Positions 28,897-37,924 of a DNA stretch of 64,000 nt are shown one piece after another; within the stretch, counting starts at the first letter, position 1, and the number at the start of each line of letters is the position of its first letter. The translations under genes and the position numbers were made by a program. The notes beneath the pieces were generated by a model. That model was not told the DNA's origin, made no database searches, and saw only the letters and a list, made by a program, of their open reading frames with translations. This stretch comes from RH-AL1 sp965198715 (lineage in GTDB: Bacteria; Pseudomonadota; Alphaproteobacteria; Rhizobiales; Beijerinckiaceae): contig CBDAPV010000001.1 in the NCBI GenBank assembly GCA_965198715.1, positions 1,984,001-2,048,000 on the forward strand. The letters are read 5' to 3'.

Positions 28897-30129
28897 ATGC
28901 CGTCGCTGAAAAAAGTCGCGCTCTTCACCAAGGAGTACCCGCCGCACGTCTACGGTGGCGCGGGCGTGCACGTGGAGTATCTATCGCGCGCGCTCGCCGG
29001 GCACGTCGACGTCGAGGTCCGCTGCTTCGGCGAGCAGCGCCTCGACGAAGGCCGGCTCAGCGTGTGCGGCATTCCGCAATGGGACGAGATCCGGCGCGAC
29101 ACCGATCCGCGCTTCGTCGGCGCGGTCGACGCCATGGCGAGGTCGCTGGTGATGGCCAAGGACACGCTCGACGCCGACCTCGTGCATTGCCACACCTGGT
29201 ACACCGACATGGCCGGCCTGCTGGCCGCCAAGCTGTGGGGCGTGCCCTACGCGCTTACGATCCACTCGCTCGAGCCGCTACGGCCGTGGAAGGTCGAGCA
29301 GCTCGGCAACGGCTATCACCTTTCCGCCTGGATGGAGAAAACGGCGATCGAGGCAGCCGACGCCATCATCGCCGTTTCGAAGGAGACGCGCGCCGACGTT
29401 CTGCGCCTCTTCTCCGTTGCGCCGGAGAAGGTGCACGTGATCCACAACGGTATCGACCTCGACGAGTATCGCGCCGTGCTCGGCACCGACGTGCTGATCC
29501 GCCACGGCATCGATCCGGCGCTGCCTTTCGTGCTGTTCGTCGGACGCATCACCCGGCAGAAAGGCATCATCCACCTCGTCGATGCCATTCCGAGGATTGA
29601 TCCGGCCATTCAGGTGGTGCTCGCCGCCGGGGCGCCGGACACGCCCGAGATCGGCCGCGAGATGGAGCAGGGCGTCGCCCGCGTTGCCGCCGCGCGCCCC
29701 GGCGTCGTCTGGATCCGCGAGATGCTTCCGCGCGCCGACGTCATCCAGCTCTACACCCATGCCGCGATGTTCTGCTGCCCTTCGGTCTACGAGCCGTTCG
29801 GCATCATCAACCTCGAGGCGATGGCCTGCGGCACGCCGGTGGTCGCATCGAGGGTCGGCGGCATTCCCGAGGTGGTAGTGCACGAGGAGACCGGACTGCT
29901 CGTCGACGTCGGACTTAAGCCGGGCACCGGCTTCGAGCCGACCAATCCCGCGGGCTTCTCCGAGGCTCTCGCCGCGGCGATCAACCGGCTCGCCGCCGAT
30001 CCCGACCTCCGTGCCCGTTTCGCCGCCGCCGGTCGCGCCCGCGTCGAGGCGCATTTCAGCTGGGAGAGGATCGCGCGGACCACGCTCGCGCTCTACGAAA
30101 AGCTGGTGGCCGCGCACGCCAGCCGCTGA
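28897..30129 (+). CDS. Glycogen synthase, GT4 (GlgA/GlgM-like) type
   Basis: A 410-residue retaining glycosyltransferase family 4 enzyme. The N-terminal loop KEYPPHVYGGAGVHVEYLSRAL and the GTB-fold C-domain with VGRITRQKGIIHLVDAIP and EPFGIINLEAMACGTPVVAS (E-x7-E motif) match the GT4 enzymes called GlgA/GlgM in actinobacteria. Those extend alpha-1,4-glucan or make maltose-1-phosphate from nucleotide-glucose. Classical proteobacterial GlgA is GT5, so this type is noteworthy. The ATG at 28897 has GGAGG six bases upstream. No other glg genes adjoin it. Confidence 0.82.
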   Translation: MPSLKKVALFTKEYPPHVYGGAGVHVEYLSRALAGHVDVEVRCFGEQRLDEGRLSVCGIPQWDEIRRDTDPRFVGAVDAMARSLVMAKDTLDADLVHCHTWYTDMAGLLAAKLWGVPYALTIHSLEPLRPWKVEQLGNGYHLSAWMEKTAIEAADAIIAVSKETRADVLRLFSVAPEKVHVIHNGIDLDEYRAVLGTDVLIRHGIDPALPFVLFVGRITRQKGIIHLVDAIPRIDPAIQVVLAAGAPDTPEIGREMEQGVARVAAARPGVVWIREMLPRADVIQLYTHAAMFCCPSVYEPFGIINLEAMACGTPVVASRVGGIPEVVVHEETGLLVDVGLKPGTGFEPTNPAGFSEALAAAINRLAADPDLRARFAAAGRARVEAHFSWERIARTTLALYEKLVAAHASR

Positions 30130-30283
30130 GCGCCGCGAATCCTCCGCAATTAACCTTGAGGACGCCTTGGCGGGGATGGTGGCGCGGCATACGTGGACGC
30201 CGCCTTTCGTCACGGTTTAAAGCTTCGTTAGGCTTTCGTTACGGGCGCCGAGCCCGACGCGGCGGTGGGGACGCTGAGCGCCG

Positions 30284-33124
30284 ATGGATGATGTGTGGTT
30301 TGCGGCTGGCCTGACGCGCGGTGATCTCGAATTGTGCGTCAAGGCGCTGGCGCTGCAGGCGGGTTCTCGCGCGCCGCTGATCGCCGTGGCGAGCCGCGGC
30401 GAGGACGGTCCGCGGCTGGTCTTGGCGAGCCGCGCCCTTTTCAAACTGTTCGGCGTCGCCGACGGCGAGGCGCTCTCCGCGCGCCTCCTGGCCGGACGCG
30501 ACCTCGGTGCGCGTCGACTGGCCACGCTGCAGAGCACGTTGCCCCTGGAGGGTGCGCCGCGACTCGAGCGGCTCCGCTTCAATCTCGGACCTGCGAGCGA
30601 GATCATCACCTTCCTCTGCCGCCGGATCCGCGCCAACACCGGCTCGTTCTTCGTCGCCGCGGCGCTAAATGTCCGCGCCGATCTTCTGCCGGCGGCGCCC
30701 GCCGCTGCCGCGCCGGTCGCCCTGCCGCCAGCGGACGCGATCCAGGGTGCCGCGCCGGGCCTTTCTGCCGAAGCGCCCGCAACAATGAGGGAGGCTGAAG
30801 CCGCCGACCAGCCGCTGCCTGCAGGTCCGCTGGACGTGCCGGCAATCCACGCCGCGCTGCGCCGGCGCTGGCCGAGCCGGCGCACACTGCGCTTCCTCTG
30901 GCAGACCGATGCGAAAGCGGTCTGCACCCAGCTGTCGCCGCCGCTCGCCGAGATCGTCGGCCCCGGCAACGCCGACCTCGTCGGCCTTGACCTGATCGAG
31001 CTGGCCCCACGCCTCGATCCCACGGGGCGGCTCGAAAGCGCCCTGCGATCGCAGGATACCTGGAGCGGCGTCGATCTCGCCTGGCCGATCGACGGTGCGT
31101 CCGCCGCCGTGGCCGTGGGGCTCGGCGCCATCCCCGCCTTCGACCCCGATCGCACTTTCTGCGGCTACAAAGGCTACGGCGTCGTCAAGCTCGACGTCCT
31201 CATCCCGCGTGAGCCGCTTCGCCTGGCGCCTAGCGCCGCCGAGACCGGCAAGGTGATCGCGTTTCCGTCCAAGGCGCTGTCCAAGGAAGACCAGCGGGTA
31301 TTCGCCGCGCTCGCGGCCGAGTTGCGCGATCAGGCCGGCTTGAACGAGGCACCTCCCGCGCCGCAGCCCGAGGCGGCGCTGCCGTCGATTTCGGAAGGCG
31401 AGGTCGAAACCACGCCGGAGCACAGCGAGAGCACCACCGCCGCCGTTTCGGAAAGCGAAGCTCTGTCGGCAGACGACGTCGAGCCGCGTGCGGACGAGAG
31501 CGCTGCCTTCCACGAGGAGCATCGCGCTGTCGAGGCGCTGGCGACCGAGACGGCGCTACAGCCGACGCCGCCCTCTCACGGCAGCGCATCGCGGGACGCC
31601 GAGATCGCCCGCAACGGGCTCGGGCTGTTCGACAGGCTCGCCCTCGGCCTACTCGTCAGCCGGGACAACGTGCCGATCTTCGCCAACCGCCACCTGCTCG
31701 ATCTCACCGGGTTCGCCGACGAAGACGCGCTGCACATCGCCGGCGGCATGGCGCACCTCTTCGGCAGCACGCCGGGCAACGCCAGCGGCGCCGAGGCCGT
31801 CGCGGTGCGAACGCGCGCGGGCACGACCGTCCCGGCGACGGCCCGGGTGCAGCGCATCGAGTGGGACGGGTTGCCGGCGACGCTGCTGACCCTGCAAACC
31901 GAACAGCGGGCAAGCCTGCCGCCCGCCGCCGAGTTGATCGGGATTGCCAAGTTGGTGCCCGTCGCCCCGGACCGCGAGAACGACGATCGGCGCGAGCTGC
32001 GCGCCATCCTCGAGACCGCGACCGACGGCGTCGTGGTAATGGACGACGAGTGCCACGTGCTTTCGCTGAACCGAGCTGGCGAGGCGCTGTTCGGCCGCGA
32101 TCGCGGCGAAGTCTTGGGCAAGCCGTTCCTCGAACTTTTCGCGCCCCACGATCGCGATCTGGCGCGCGACTACCTCGAAGGCGTGAAGTCGGATGCGACG
32201 CGTTCGCTGCTCAACGACGGCCGTGAGTTCCTGGTGACGGCAGCCCAGGGCGGTCCCATCCCGGTCTTCATGACGCTCGGACGGCTCGGACCTTCCGGAG
32301 ACGCCACGATGCCGATGATGCCGGGGCGTTACTGCGCGTTGTTTCGTGACCTCACCCATTGGAAGAAGGTCGAAGGCGAGCTCGAGGAGGCGCGCCGCGT
32401 CGCCGAGCGCGCCAGCGCGCTGAAATCCGACTTCCTCGCCAAGGTCAGCCACGAGGTTCGCACCCCGCTCAACGCGATCATCGGTTTTGCCGAGATCATC
32501 ATGGAGGAGCGCTTCGGCCCGCTCGGCAACGAGCGCTACAAGGACTACCTGCGCGATATCCACGGCTCCGGCACGCACGTCATGAGCCTGGTCAACGACC
32601 TGCTCGACCTGTCGAAGATCGAGGCGGGCCGGATGGAGCTCGCGCTGCAGGACATCGACATCAACCGCATCGTCTCGGACTGCGTGGCGTTGATGCAGCC
32701 GCAAGCGTCGCGCGAGCGGGTGATCATGCGGCTGTCGTTGGCGCCGAACCTGCCGCATGTCACCGCCGACGAACGCTCGCTGCGGCAGATCGCGCTGAAT
32801 CTTCTCTCCAACGCGGTCAAGTTCAACGAGCCCGGCGGTCAGGTGATCGTGGCCAGCCAACTGACGGAGTCCGGATACGTCGTGCTTCGCATCCGCGACA
32901 CCGGCTCCGGCATGTCGGAGAGCGACATCGCCGCTGCGCTGGAGCCGTTTCGTCAACTCTCGCGGCCACCCGCTTCCGGCACCGGGGGGACCGGGCTGGG
33001 TCTTCCCCTCACCAAAGCACTGGTGGAAGCCAACGAGGCCGCGCTCACGATCCGCAGCAAAGTGGACCAGGGCACCTTCGTCGAGGTCGCCTTTCCGCCG
33101 GCGCGCGTCGTCGCGACCAGCTGA
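30284..33124 (+). CDS. PAS-domain sensor histidine kinase, PdhS/DivJ/PleC-like
   Basis: A 946-residue kinase without obvious TM helices. It has a long N-terminal sensor region (about residues 1-300), a Glu/Pro/Ala-rich linker (about 350-440), a PAS-like domain (about 445-540) and a clear PAS (RAILETATDGVVVMDDECHVLSLNRAGEALFG, about 570-690). The HisKA H-box KVSHEVRTPLNAIIGFAEIIMEERFGPLG lies near residue 725, and the HATPase boxes are N (LNLLSNAVKFN) and G2 (GTGLGLPLTKALVEAN). The H-box with ERFGPLGNERYKDYL is characteristic of the DivJ/PleC/PdhS kinases that act on the cell-cycle regulator DivK. The overall layout fits PdhS best. A soluble protein is inferred. Confidence 0.85.
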   Translation: MDDVWFAAGLTRGDLELCVKALALQAGSRAPLIAVASRGEDGPRLVLASRALFKLFGVADGEALSARLLAGRDLGARRLATLQSTLPLEGAPRLERLRFNLGPASEIITFLCRRIRANTGSFFVAAALNVRADLLPAAPAAAAPVALPPADAIQGAAPGLSAEAPATMREAEAADQPLPAGPLDVPAIHAALRRRWPSRRTLRFLWQTDAKAVCTQLSPPLAEIVGPGNADLVGLDLIELAPRLDPTGRLESALRSQDTWSGVDLAWPIDGASAAVAVGLGAIPAFDPDRTFCGYKGYGVVKLDVLIPREPLRLAPSAAETGKVIAFPSKALSKEDQRVFAALAAELRDQAGLNEAPPAPQPEAALPSISEGEVETTPEHSESTTAAVSESEALSADDVEPRADESAAFHEEHRAVEALATETALQPTPPSHGSASRDAEIARNGLGLFDRLALGLLVSRDNVPIFANRHLLDLTGFADEDALHIAGGMAHLFGSTPGNASGAEAVAVRTRAGTTVPATARVQRIEWDGLPATLLTLQTEQRASLPPAAELIGIAKLVPVAPDRENDDRRELRAILETATDGVVVMDDECHVLSLNRAGEALFGRDRGEVLGKPFLELFAPHDRDLARDYLEGVKSDATRSLLNDGREFLVTAAQGGPIPVFMTLGRLGPSGDATMPMMPGRYCALFRDLTHWKKVEGELEEARRVAERASALKSDFLAKVSHEVRTPLNAIIGFAEIIMEERFGPLGNERYKDYLRDIHGSGTHVMSLVNDLLDLSKIEAGRMELALQDIDINRIVSDCVALMQPQASRERVIMRLSLAPNLPHVTADERSLRQIALNLLSNAVKFNEPGGQVIVASQLTESGYVVLRIRDTGSGMSESDIAAALEPFRQLSRPPASGTGGTGLGLPLTKALVEANEAALTIRSKVDQGTFVEVAFPPARVVATS

Positions 33125-33184
33125 ATCCGCTCGGAACGCGAAGGCAGGGTCGACTCTTTGTAGAAGAGTAAGGAGCACAGTCGC

Positions 33185-33340
33185 ATGATCGAGAAGGTCA
33201 AGAACAAGGACGCCGAGCCCGAAGAGAGCAAGACGGACGATCTGGAAGAGGGTCTTGAGCAGACCTTCCCTGGCAGCGATCCGGTGTCGATCAGCCAGCC
33301 GCGACGTAGCGGCGACGAGGAGGATGTTGCCTCGAAGTAG
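33185..33340 (+). CDS. Small acidic protein with an ETFPxSDPxS motif
   Basis: A 51-residue acidic protein, too short for many gene finders. Its core, LEEGLEQTFPGSDPVSISQP, matches a widespread alphaproteobacterial small-protein motif (LDExLxETFPASDPxSxxxP) of unknown function. AAGGAG lies about nine bases upstream of the ATG at 33185, and a probable terminator follows at 33344. It is separated from the PdhS-like kinase by 60 bp and is probably transcribed on its own. Confidence 0.7.
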   Translation: MIEKVKNKDAEPEESKTDDLEEGLEQTFPGSDPVSISQPRRSGDEEDVASK

Positions 33341-33343
33341 GAA

Positions 33344-33366
33344 GGCTCGCCCGGAGAGCCGTTTTG
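33344..33366 (+). terminator. Probable intrinsic terminator
   Basis: GGCTC-GCCCGGA-GAGCC followed by GTTTTG: a 5-bp stem with a short T tract, directly behind the stop codon of the small acidic protein. The stem is short, so confidence is moderate. Confidence 0.5.
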
Positions 33367-33444
33367 ACGTTGTTTGTTCTCGCCGGGAACTAACATTTTA
33401 TGGTTGGATTATGACAACAATCAGACACCGTCAGGGGCGCAGTC

Positions 33445-33639
33445 ATGAATACAGCCGTCGACGATGCCAAGCTCGAGCGGGTCAATCGGGCGATCGAGGC
33501 GCAGAAGCGTTTCATCAGAACTGTTCCCGACCCTGACAATCGCGAGCGGGCCGAGGCGAACCTGATGAGTCTGGTGCTGAAACGTGACGAGTACGTCGAC
33601 GCGCAGGATAGTTTTCTTAGCGTCGTGCTCGTTAAGTAG
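33445..33639 (+). CDS. Small hypothetical protein
   Basis: A 64-residue helical protein (MNTAVDDAKLERVNRAIEAQKRFIRTV, then RAEANLMSLVLKRDEYVDA). I recognise no named family. The ATG at 33445 follows an AGGGGC element. Its last 8 bp overlap the convergent hemD. The upstream gap (33341-33444) is relatively AT-rich and holds GGAAC at 33386-33390, but the matching -10 is poor. Confidence 0.5.
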   Translation: MNTAVDDAKLERVNRAIEAQKRFIRTVPDPDNRERAEANLMSLVLKRDEYVDAQDSFLSVVLVK

Positions 33640-34339
33640 CGTCGAACGCCGATAGCGTCGCGATCAGCGAAGCCTCATTGGGCTCCGCCGCGACGCTAGT
33701 TGTCAGCCCTTTGCTCGCAAGTGCTTCTGCCACATCTGCCGACAAGCAGAAATGCAATGTGCGAACTTTTAGGTTGGCGGCCAGCACGATATCAGCGAAG
33801 AGCGTTGCGCTCCGCCTCGAAAAGTGAAGTACGGCGTCTACGGTGTCCTCGGCGATTGCCTTCGCAACATGATCTTCCAGGCGATGAGCGGCGATAGCTT
33901 CGTAAACCTCGATGACGTCGATGGCTTGGTCCATGACGCTGAGGGCCGTTTCGATGTCCGGTTTGCGATTGCGCCCCGCCAGATACACGACGCGATTTCG
34001 TGAACGGCGCTTGCTCAGCTCAAAGGCGAGAGATACGGCGTTGGGCGCAAAGTAGGCTGGGCCGAGGAAACCGGCAGCCCGCGCCGCTTCTTCCGTCCGT
34101 TGGCCCACGAGCCACAGCGGCACGAGGCGGCGAGCCTCCGGCATCGGCCCGCCCTCGGTGGTTGCGATGAAGGCTTTGCCGCTCGTGGCCAGCACGGCGT
34201 CGACGACGCCGCTGGGCCAAGCGGCCCCGGTCGCCGCTGTGACGATCACCGGCGACACCAGAACGCGATGGCCGAGGCCTTCCAAGATGGCGCGCGTGCG
34301 TGCCGCATCTTCAACGGCGCGGGTGAGCAGCACGCGCAC
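33632..34339 (-). CDS. hemD: Uroporphyrinogen-III synthase
   Basis: Closes and inverts ring D of hydroxymethylbilane to uroporphyrinogen III in haem/cobalamin synthesis. It has 235 residues. HemD is poorly conserved, but the start MRVLLTRAVEDAARTRAILEGLGHRVLVSPVI is typical (R-x-DA..T...L...G). The two-domain pattern is visible as the VYLAGRNRKPDIETAL hinge and DAVLHFSRRSATLFADI, and HFCLSADVAEALASKGL is also characteristic. It begins 2 bp after the hemC stop codon, so hemC-hemD form an operon. Confidence 0.9.
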   Translation of the reverse strand: MRVLLTRAVEDAARTRAILEGLGHRVLVSPVIVTAATGAAWPSGVVDAVLATSGKAFIATTEGGPMPEARRLVPLWLVGQRTEEAARAAGFLGPAYFAPNAVSLAFELSKRRSRNRVVYLAGRNRKPDIETALSVMDQAIDVIEVYEAIAAHRLEDHVAKAIAEDTVDAVLHFSRRSATLFADIVLAANLKVRTLHFCLSADVAEALASKGLTTSVAAEPNEASLIATLSAFDAT

Positions 34340-34341
34340 GA

Positions 34342-35271
34342 TCAGTGCGGCTCAAAGAAGCCGGCCGGCAGACGGCCCTTGATCGTCTCGCCTGCGGTGC
34401 GGCCGACGAGCTCCGCGTCGGACGTAGCGCCGTAGACCTCCTCGTCGAAGGCCTGGCCGCCATCGGGTCGCAGCACAGTGCCGCGCAGCGTGACTTTGCC
34501 GCTCTCGACCAGCGCGTGCGCGCCGATCGGCGTACGGCACGAACCGTCCAGCGCGGCGAGGAAGCCGCGCTCTGCGGCGAGCGCGATGCCGGTCGCCTCG
34601 CAGAGCAGCGGCGCCAGCATCGCGGCCGTGCGCGGATCATCGGCGCGGGTGGTGATGCCGATTGCGCCCTGTCCCGCCGCCGGCAGGAAGTCCTCTATTG
34701 GAATGACGTAGGTCGCCTCGTGCTCCAACCCGAGGCGGCGCAGCCCCGCGAGCGCCAGCAGCGTGCCGGCAAACGCCCCCTCGCCCACCTTGCGCAGCCG
34801 CGTCTGCACGTTGCCACGCAGCAGCTGGATCTCGACGTCGGGGCGGATGCGCCGCAGCATGGCGCCGCGGCGCAGCGACGCGGTGCCGACCACGGCGCCG
34901 TGCGGCAGCTCGCGTGGCGACGGCGCGACCGGCGAGATCCAGCAGTCGCGCACGTCCTCGCGCGGCAAGTAGCCGACGATGATGATGGCGTCGGGCAGCC
35001 AGGTCGGCAGGTCCTTGGCCGAATGCACCGCGAGGTCGATGCTGCCCATCATCAGCGCGGTGTCGAGCTCCTTGGTAAAGAGGCCCTTGCCGCCGGCCTC
35101 GGAGAGCGGTCGATCCTGAATGGCATCGCCGCTAACTTTGATGACGTGGATCTCGACGGCCGACTCGTCGAGCCCGTGGGCGACGCGCAGCCGGTCGCGG
35201 GTCTGATGTGCCTGGGCCAGCGCGAGCGGGCTGCCGCGGGTGCCGATGCGGACGGGTGCGTCGGAGGGCAT
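34342..35271 (-). CDS. hemC: Hydroxymethylbilane synthase (porphobilinogen deaminase)
   Basis: Polymerises four porphobilinogens into hydroxymethylbilane. It has 309 residues. RIGTRGSPLALAQAHQTRD is at the N-terminus, with VHSAKDLPTW (catalytic Asp region), GTASLRRGAMLRRIRPD, LLRGNVQTRLRKV and GQGAIGI. The dipyrromethane-cofactor cysteine is in LDGSCRTPIGAHA. The ATG at 35271 (MPSDAPVRIGTRG) is chosen over a much longer frame upstream that has no HemC sequence. It is followed at 2 bp by hemD. Confidence 0.97.
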   Translation of the reverse strand: MPSDAPVRIGTRGSPLALAQAHQTRDRLRVAHGLDESAVEIHVIKVSGDAIQDRPLSEAGGKGLFTKELDTALMMGSIDLAVHSAKDLPTWLPDAIIIVGYLPREDVRDCWISPVAPSPRELPHGAVVGTASLRRGAMLRRIRPDVEIQLLRGNVQTRLRKVGEGAFAGTLLALAGLRRLGLEHEATYVIPIEDFLPAAGQGAIGITTRADDPRTAAMLAPLLCEATGIALAAERGFLAALDGSCRTPIGAHALVESGKVTLRGTVLRPDGGQAFDEEVYGATSDAELVGRTAGETIKGRLPAGFFEPH

Positions 35272-35400
35272 GTCGGTTCCTGAAAAGGTCGCCCGTCGTA
35301 CAGGCGCCGGCGGCTCGGGGAAAGAGCGATCCTGCGACCGTCTCAGCTGTTGCGTCGGCGCAGGCTTTTGCCGAAGGTGGCGCCAAGCAAGAGGCGGATC

Positions 35401-35856
35401 ATGATCGCGCGCACGACAGTTCTCACCACCGCCGTCCTGGTGGCCGCCACAATCGGCGCGGACGCCCGCCAGCGCAATGCCGATGGCCCCTACGGCGGTG
35501 GCGTGCCCTACCTGGACGTCAAAACATCGTGCTCGGATGCGCAGAAGTTCAGCTCTGGAAGCGGCGACAAGGACAGCGCGTTCAAGGGCTGCATGCAAGA
35601 CGAGATGGGCGCGAAGGGCGAGCTCGCCAAGCGTTGGTCGAGCTTCAAGAGCAAGGATAAGCAGGATTGCGTTGAGCAGTCGCGCAACCCCAGCCCAAGC
35701 TACGTCGAGGTGCTGACCTGCCTCGAGATGGATTCCGGCTCCATGCAGAACGGGGCCGGCGTTAAGGGAGGGCCGCCGCAGATCGGCGGCCCTGTCGCGC
35801 CCGGCCTGAGCAATCCCGGAGGAGTGACGAACGCCACGGGCGTGCCGCGAACCTGA
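35401..35856 (+). CDS. Exported hypothetical protein
   Basis: A 151-residue protein with a signal peptide (MIARTTVLTTAVLVAATIGADA). The mature part has four cysteines (in KTSCSDAQ, KGCMQDE, KQDCVEQ and LTCLEMD) and a glycine/proline-rich tail. The spacing CSDA...F...GC...E...LAKRWSSF...DC...S..PSYVEVLTCLEM recurs in uncharacterised rhizobial periplasmic proteins. Two disulphides are likely. GGCGGATC precedes the ATG, giving a modest ribosome binding site. The next gene starts 1 bp after its stop, so they may be cotranscribed. Confidence 0.65.
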   Translation: MIARTTVLTTAVLVAATIGADARQRNADGPYGGGVPYLDVKTSCSDAQKFSSGSGDKDSAFKGCMQDEMGAKGELAKRWSSFKSKDKQDCVEQSRNPSPSYVEVLTCLEMDSGSMQNGAGVKGGPPQIGGPVAPGLSNPGGVTNATGVPRT

Positions 35857-35857
35857 C

Positions 35858-36532
35858 GTGACCGTCACGAGCGACGGCGTCGCGATGCTCCTGGCTGGGG
35901 TACGTGAACACTTGGCCCGCGCCGCCAGCGACTGCGGGCGCGATCCTGCCTCCGTGACTCTGGTCTGCGTCTCCAAGACGTTTTCGGCGGAGCACATCCT
36001 GCCAGCTCTGAATGCGGGCGAGCGCGTGTTCGGCGAGAACCGCGTGCAGGAGGCGCAGGGCAAGTGGCCGGGTCTGCGCGCGCGCTACGGCAGCCTCGAT
36101 CTCCACCTCATCGGACCGCTGCAATCCAACAAGGCCGCCGACGCGGTTGCGACCTTCGACACCATCGAGACGGTGGACCGGCCCAAGATCGTGCGCGCCC
36201 TCGCCGACGCGGTGCAGAAGGCCGGGCGGTGCCCGAAACTCTACGTGCAGGTCAACACCGGCGCTGAGCCGCAGAAGGCCGGCGTGCTGCCCGAGGAGGC
36301 CGACGCCTTCATCGCTAGCTGCCGCAGCGAGCATGGTCTGAACGTGGACGGCCTGATGTGCATCCCGCCGATCGACGATCAGGCCTCGCCCCATTTCGCG
36401 CTGCTCGCCACCATCGCCGCGCGCAACGGGGTCGCCGGCCTGTCGATGGGGATGAGCGCCGACTACGAGTTGGCAATCCCGCTCGGTGCCACGAACGTGA
36501 GGGTCGGCAGCGCCATCTTCGGCGCGCGATAG
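35858..36532 (+). CDS. YggS-family PLP homeostasis protein (PLPBP)
   Basis: A 224-residue single-domain fold III pyridoxal-phosphate binding protein of the YggS/PROSC family. It carries PLP but has no known enzymatic reaction and helps control free vitamin B6 and amino-acid pools. The PLP lysine is in VTLVCVSKTFSAEHILPAL. Other family marks are FGENRVQEAQGKW, LHLIGPLQSNKA, QVNTGAEPQKAG and LSMGMSADYELAI. The start is a GTG at 35858, 1 bp after the upstream stop. Confidence 0.93.
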   Translation: MTVTSDGVAMLLAGVREHLARAASDCGRDPASVTLVCVSKTFSAEHILPALNAGERVFGENRVQEAQGKWPGLRARYGSLDLHLIGPLQSNKAADAVATFDTIETVDRPKIVRALADAVQKAGRCPKLYVQVNTGAEPQKAGVLPEEADAFIASCRSEHGLNVDGLMCIPPIDDQASPHFALLATIAARNGVAGLSMGMSADYELAIPLGATNVRVGSAIFGAR

Positions 36533-36607
36533 AGCTGCGCCCGCGCCGCAGACTCTGGCGGCACGAGCATTGCGTTGAGAAGTGTTGCGAACACGACGGA
36601 GACGACT

Positions 36608-37843
36608 ATGAGCGAACCTCTCGTCATCGTTGGCCAGGGCATGGCCGGCACTAAGCTCGCCGAGGAGCTCGTTGCACGTGCCCTCGGGCGCTATGCCATC
36701 ATCCTGGTCGGCGACGAGCCACACCGCGGCTATAATCGCGTCCTGTTGTCATCGCTCCTCGCCCAAGAAGTGAAGGCCGACGATCTCGAACTGAAGCCGC
36801 GCGGCTGGTGGGCGAAGAACGGCATCACCAATGTCTACGGCCGTGCCGTCACCGGCATCGATCGCGAGCGCAAGATGGTAACGGTCGGCGACAACGAGAT
36901 CTCTTATTCCAAGCTGGTCCTCGCAACGGGATCACACGCCATCAAGCTACCGAAGCCGGGCATGGACCTGCCTGGCGCGATCACGTTTCGATGGATGGGC
37001 GATGTCGACCAGATGCTTAAAGGTGTGGCGCCTGGGCGGCCCGCTGTTGTTATCGGAGGCGGTCTGCTCGGATTGGAGGCGGCCTACGGTCTCGCCAAGG
37101 CTGGCGTGAAGGTCACGCTGCTCCACATCGGCGACCGGCTGATGGAGCGCCAGCTTGACGAGTCGGCCGGGCAGATGCTGCTCGAGGCCATCCTGTCAAA
37201 AGGGTGCGAGGTGATCCTCCACGCGGACACGGCGCGGGTGCTGGGCAACGACAAGGTCGAGGGCGTGGAACTCGTCGACGGTCGCGTGCTCGAGGCCGAT
37301 CTCGTGGTCTGCGCCGTCGGCGTGCGCCCTAATGTCGATCTCGGCAAGGCTGCCGGCCTAGATGCGAAGCGCGGGATCCTCGTCGACGACCAGATGCGCA
37401 CCAGCGATCCCGACATCTACGCCATCGGCGAATGCTGCGAACACCGCGGCTCGACCTATGGTCTTGTCGAGCCGGCCTATGAGCAGGCCCGGGCCCTGGC
37501 TGGGCTGCTTTCGGGCGACCGCAAGGCGTCCTACATCGGCTCGGTCATCGGGACCAATCTCAAGGTCTCGGGCGTCTCGCTGTTCTCCGCCGGTGACATC
37601 ACCGGTGAGGGCAAGGAGATCCTGCTCTACGAGGACCTCAAGCAGAACGTCTACAAGAAGATCATCCTGGACGGCGACAGGATCACAGGTGCCGTACTCT
37701 ACGGCGACACCGTGGACGGGCTCTGGTATCTTGACATGATGAAGCGTGGACAGGCCGTCGGCGACGTGCGCGACGACCTCATCTTCGGGCGCAGCCTCGC
37801 AGCACCTGTCGAGAAGGACGAGGCGCAAGCGAAAGCCGCCTGA
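36608..37843 (+). CDS. FAD-dependent NAD(P)H oxidoreductase, NirB N-terminal-like
   Basis: A 411-residue pyridine-nucleotide-disulphide-type flavoprotein. The FAD dinucleotide motif GQGMAGTKLAEEL is at residue 8, HRGYNRVLLSSLLA follows, the NAD(P)H motif IGGGLLGLEAAYGL lies near 148, and DIYAIGECCEHRG closes the FAD site. Sequence and C-terminal domain match the N-terminal half of NirB (assimilatory nitrite reductase) and stand-alone nitrate/nitrite-assimilation reductases of rhizobia. The sirohaem half is absent and no nitrate genes adjoin it, so the electron acceptor is unknown. Confidence 0.85.
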   Translation: MSEPLVIVGQGMAGTKLAEELVARALGRYAIILVGDEPHRGYNRVLLSSLLAQEVKADDLELKPRGWWAKNGITNVYGRAVTGIDRERKMVTVGDNEISYSKLVLATGSHAIKLPKPGMDLPGAITFRWMGDVDQMLKGVAPGRPAVVIGGGLLGLEAAYGLAKAGVKVTLLHIGDRLMERQLDESAGQMLLEAILSKGCEVILHADTARVLGNDKVEGVELVDGRVLEADLVVCAVGVRPNVDLGKAAGLDAKRGILVDDQMRTSDPDIYAIGECCEHRGSTYGLVEPAYEQARALAGLLSGDRKASYIGSVIGTNLKVSGVSLFSAGDITGEGKEILLYEDLKQNVYKKIILDGDRITGAVLYGDTVDGLWYLDMMKRGQAVGDVRDDLIFGRSLAAPVEKDEAQAKAA

Positions 37844-37924
37844 GCTTTCGATCGAAGGCTTGCTCCTAGGAAAACAGCTCTCCCTCTCAAGTCAGCAGAT
37901 CATCGCGCGCCGCCGGTCTTGAAG

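Noticed and set aside
30217..31155. Minus-strand frame opposite the PdhS-like kinase
   Set aside because: Low-complexity Arg/Ser/Ala sequence typical of shadow frames; the kinase on the other strand is unambiguous.
33133..33154. GGAAC before the small acidic protein gene as an EcfG promoter
   Set aside because: No CGTT 16-17 bases downstream (CTCT/TCTT instead).
33386..33410. GGAAC-N16-GATT before the 64-residue protein gene as an EcfG promoter
   Set aside because: The -10 differs at two of four key bases; too weak to call.
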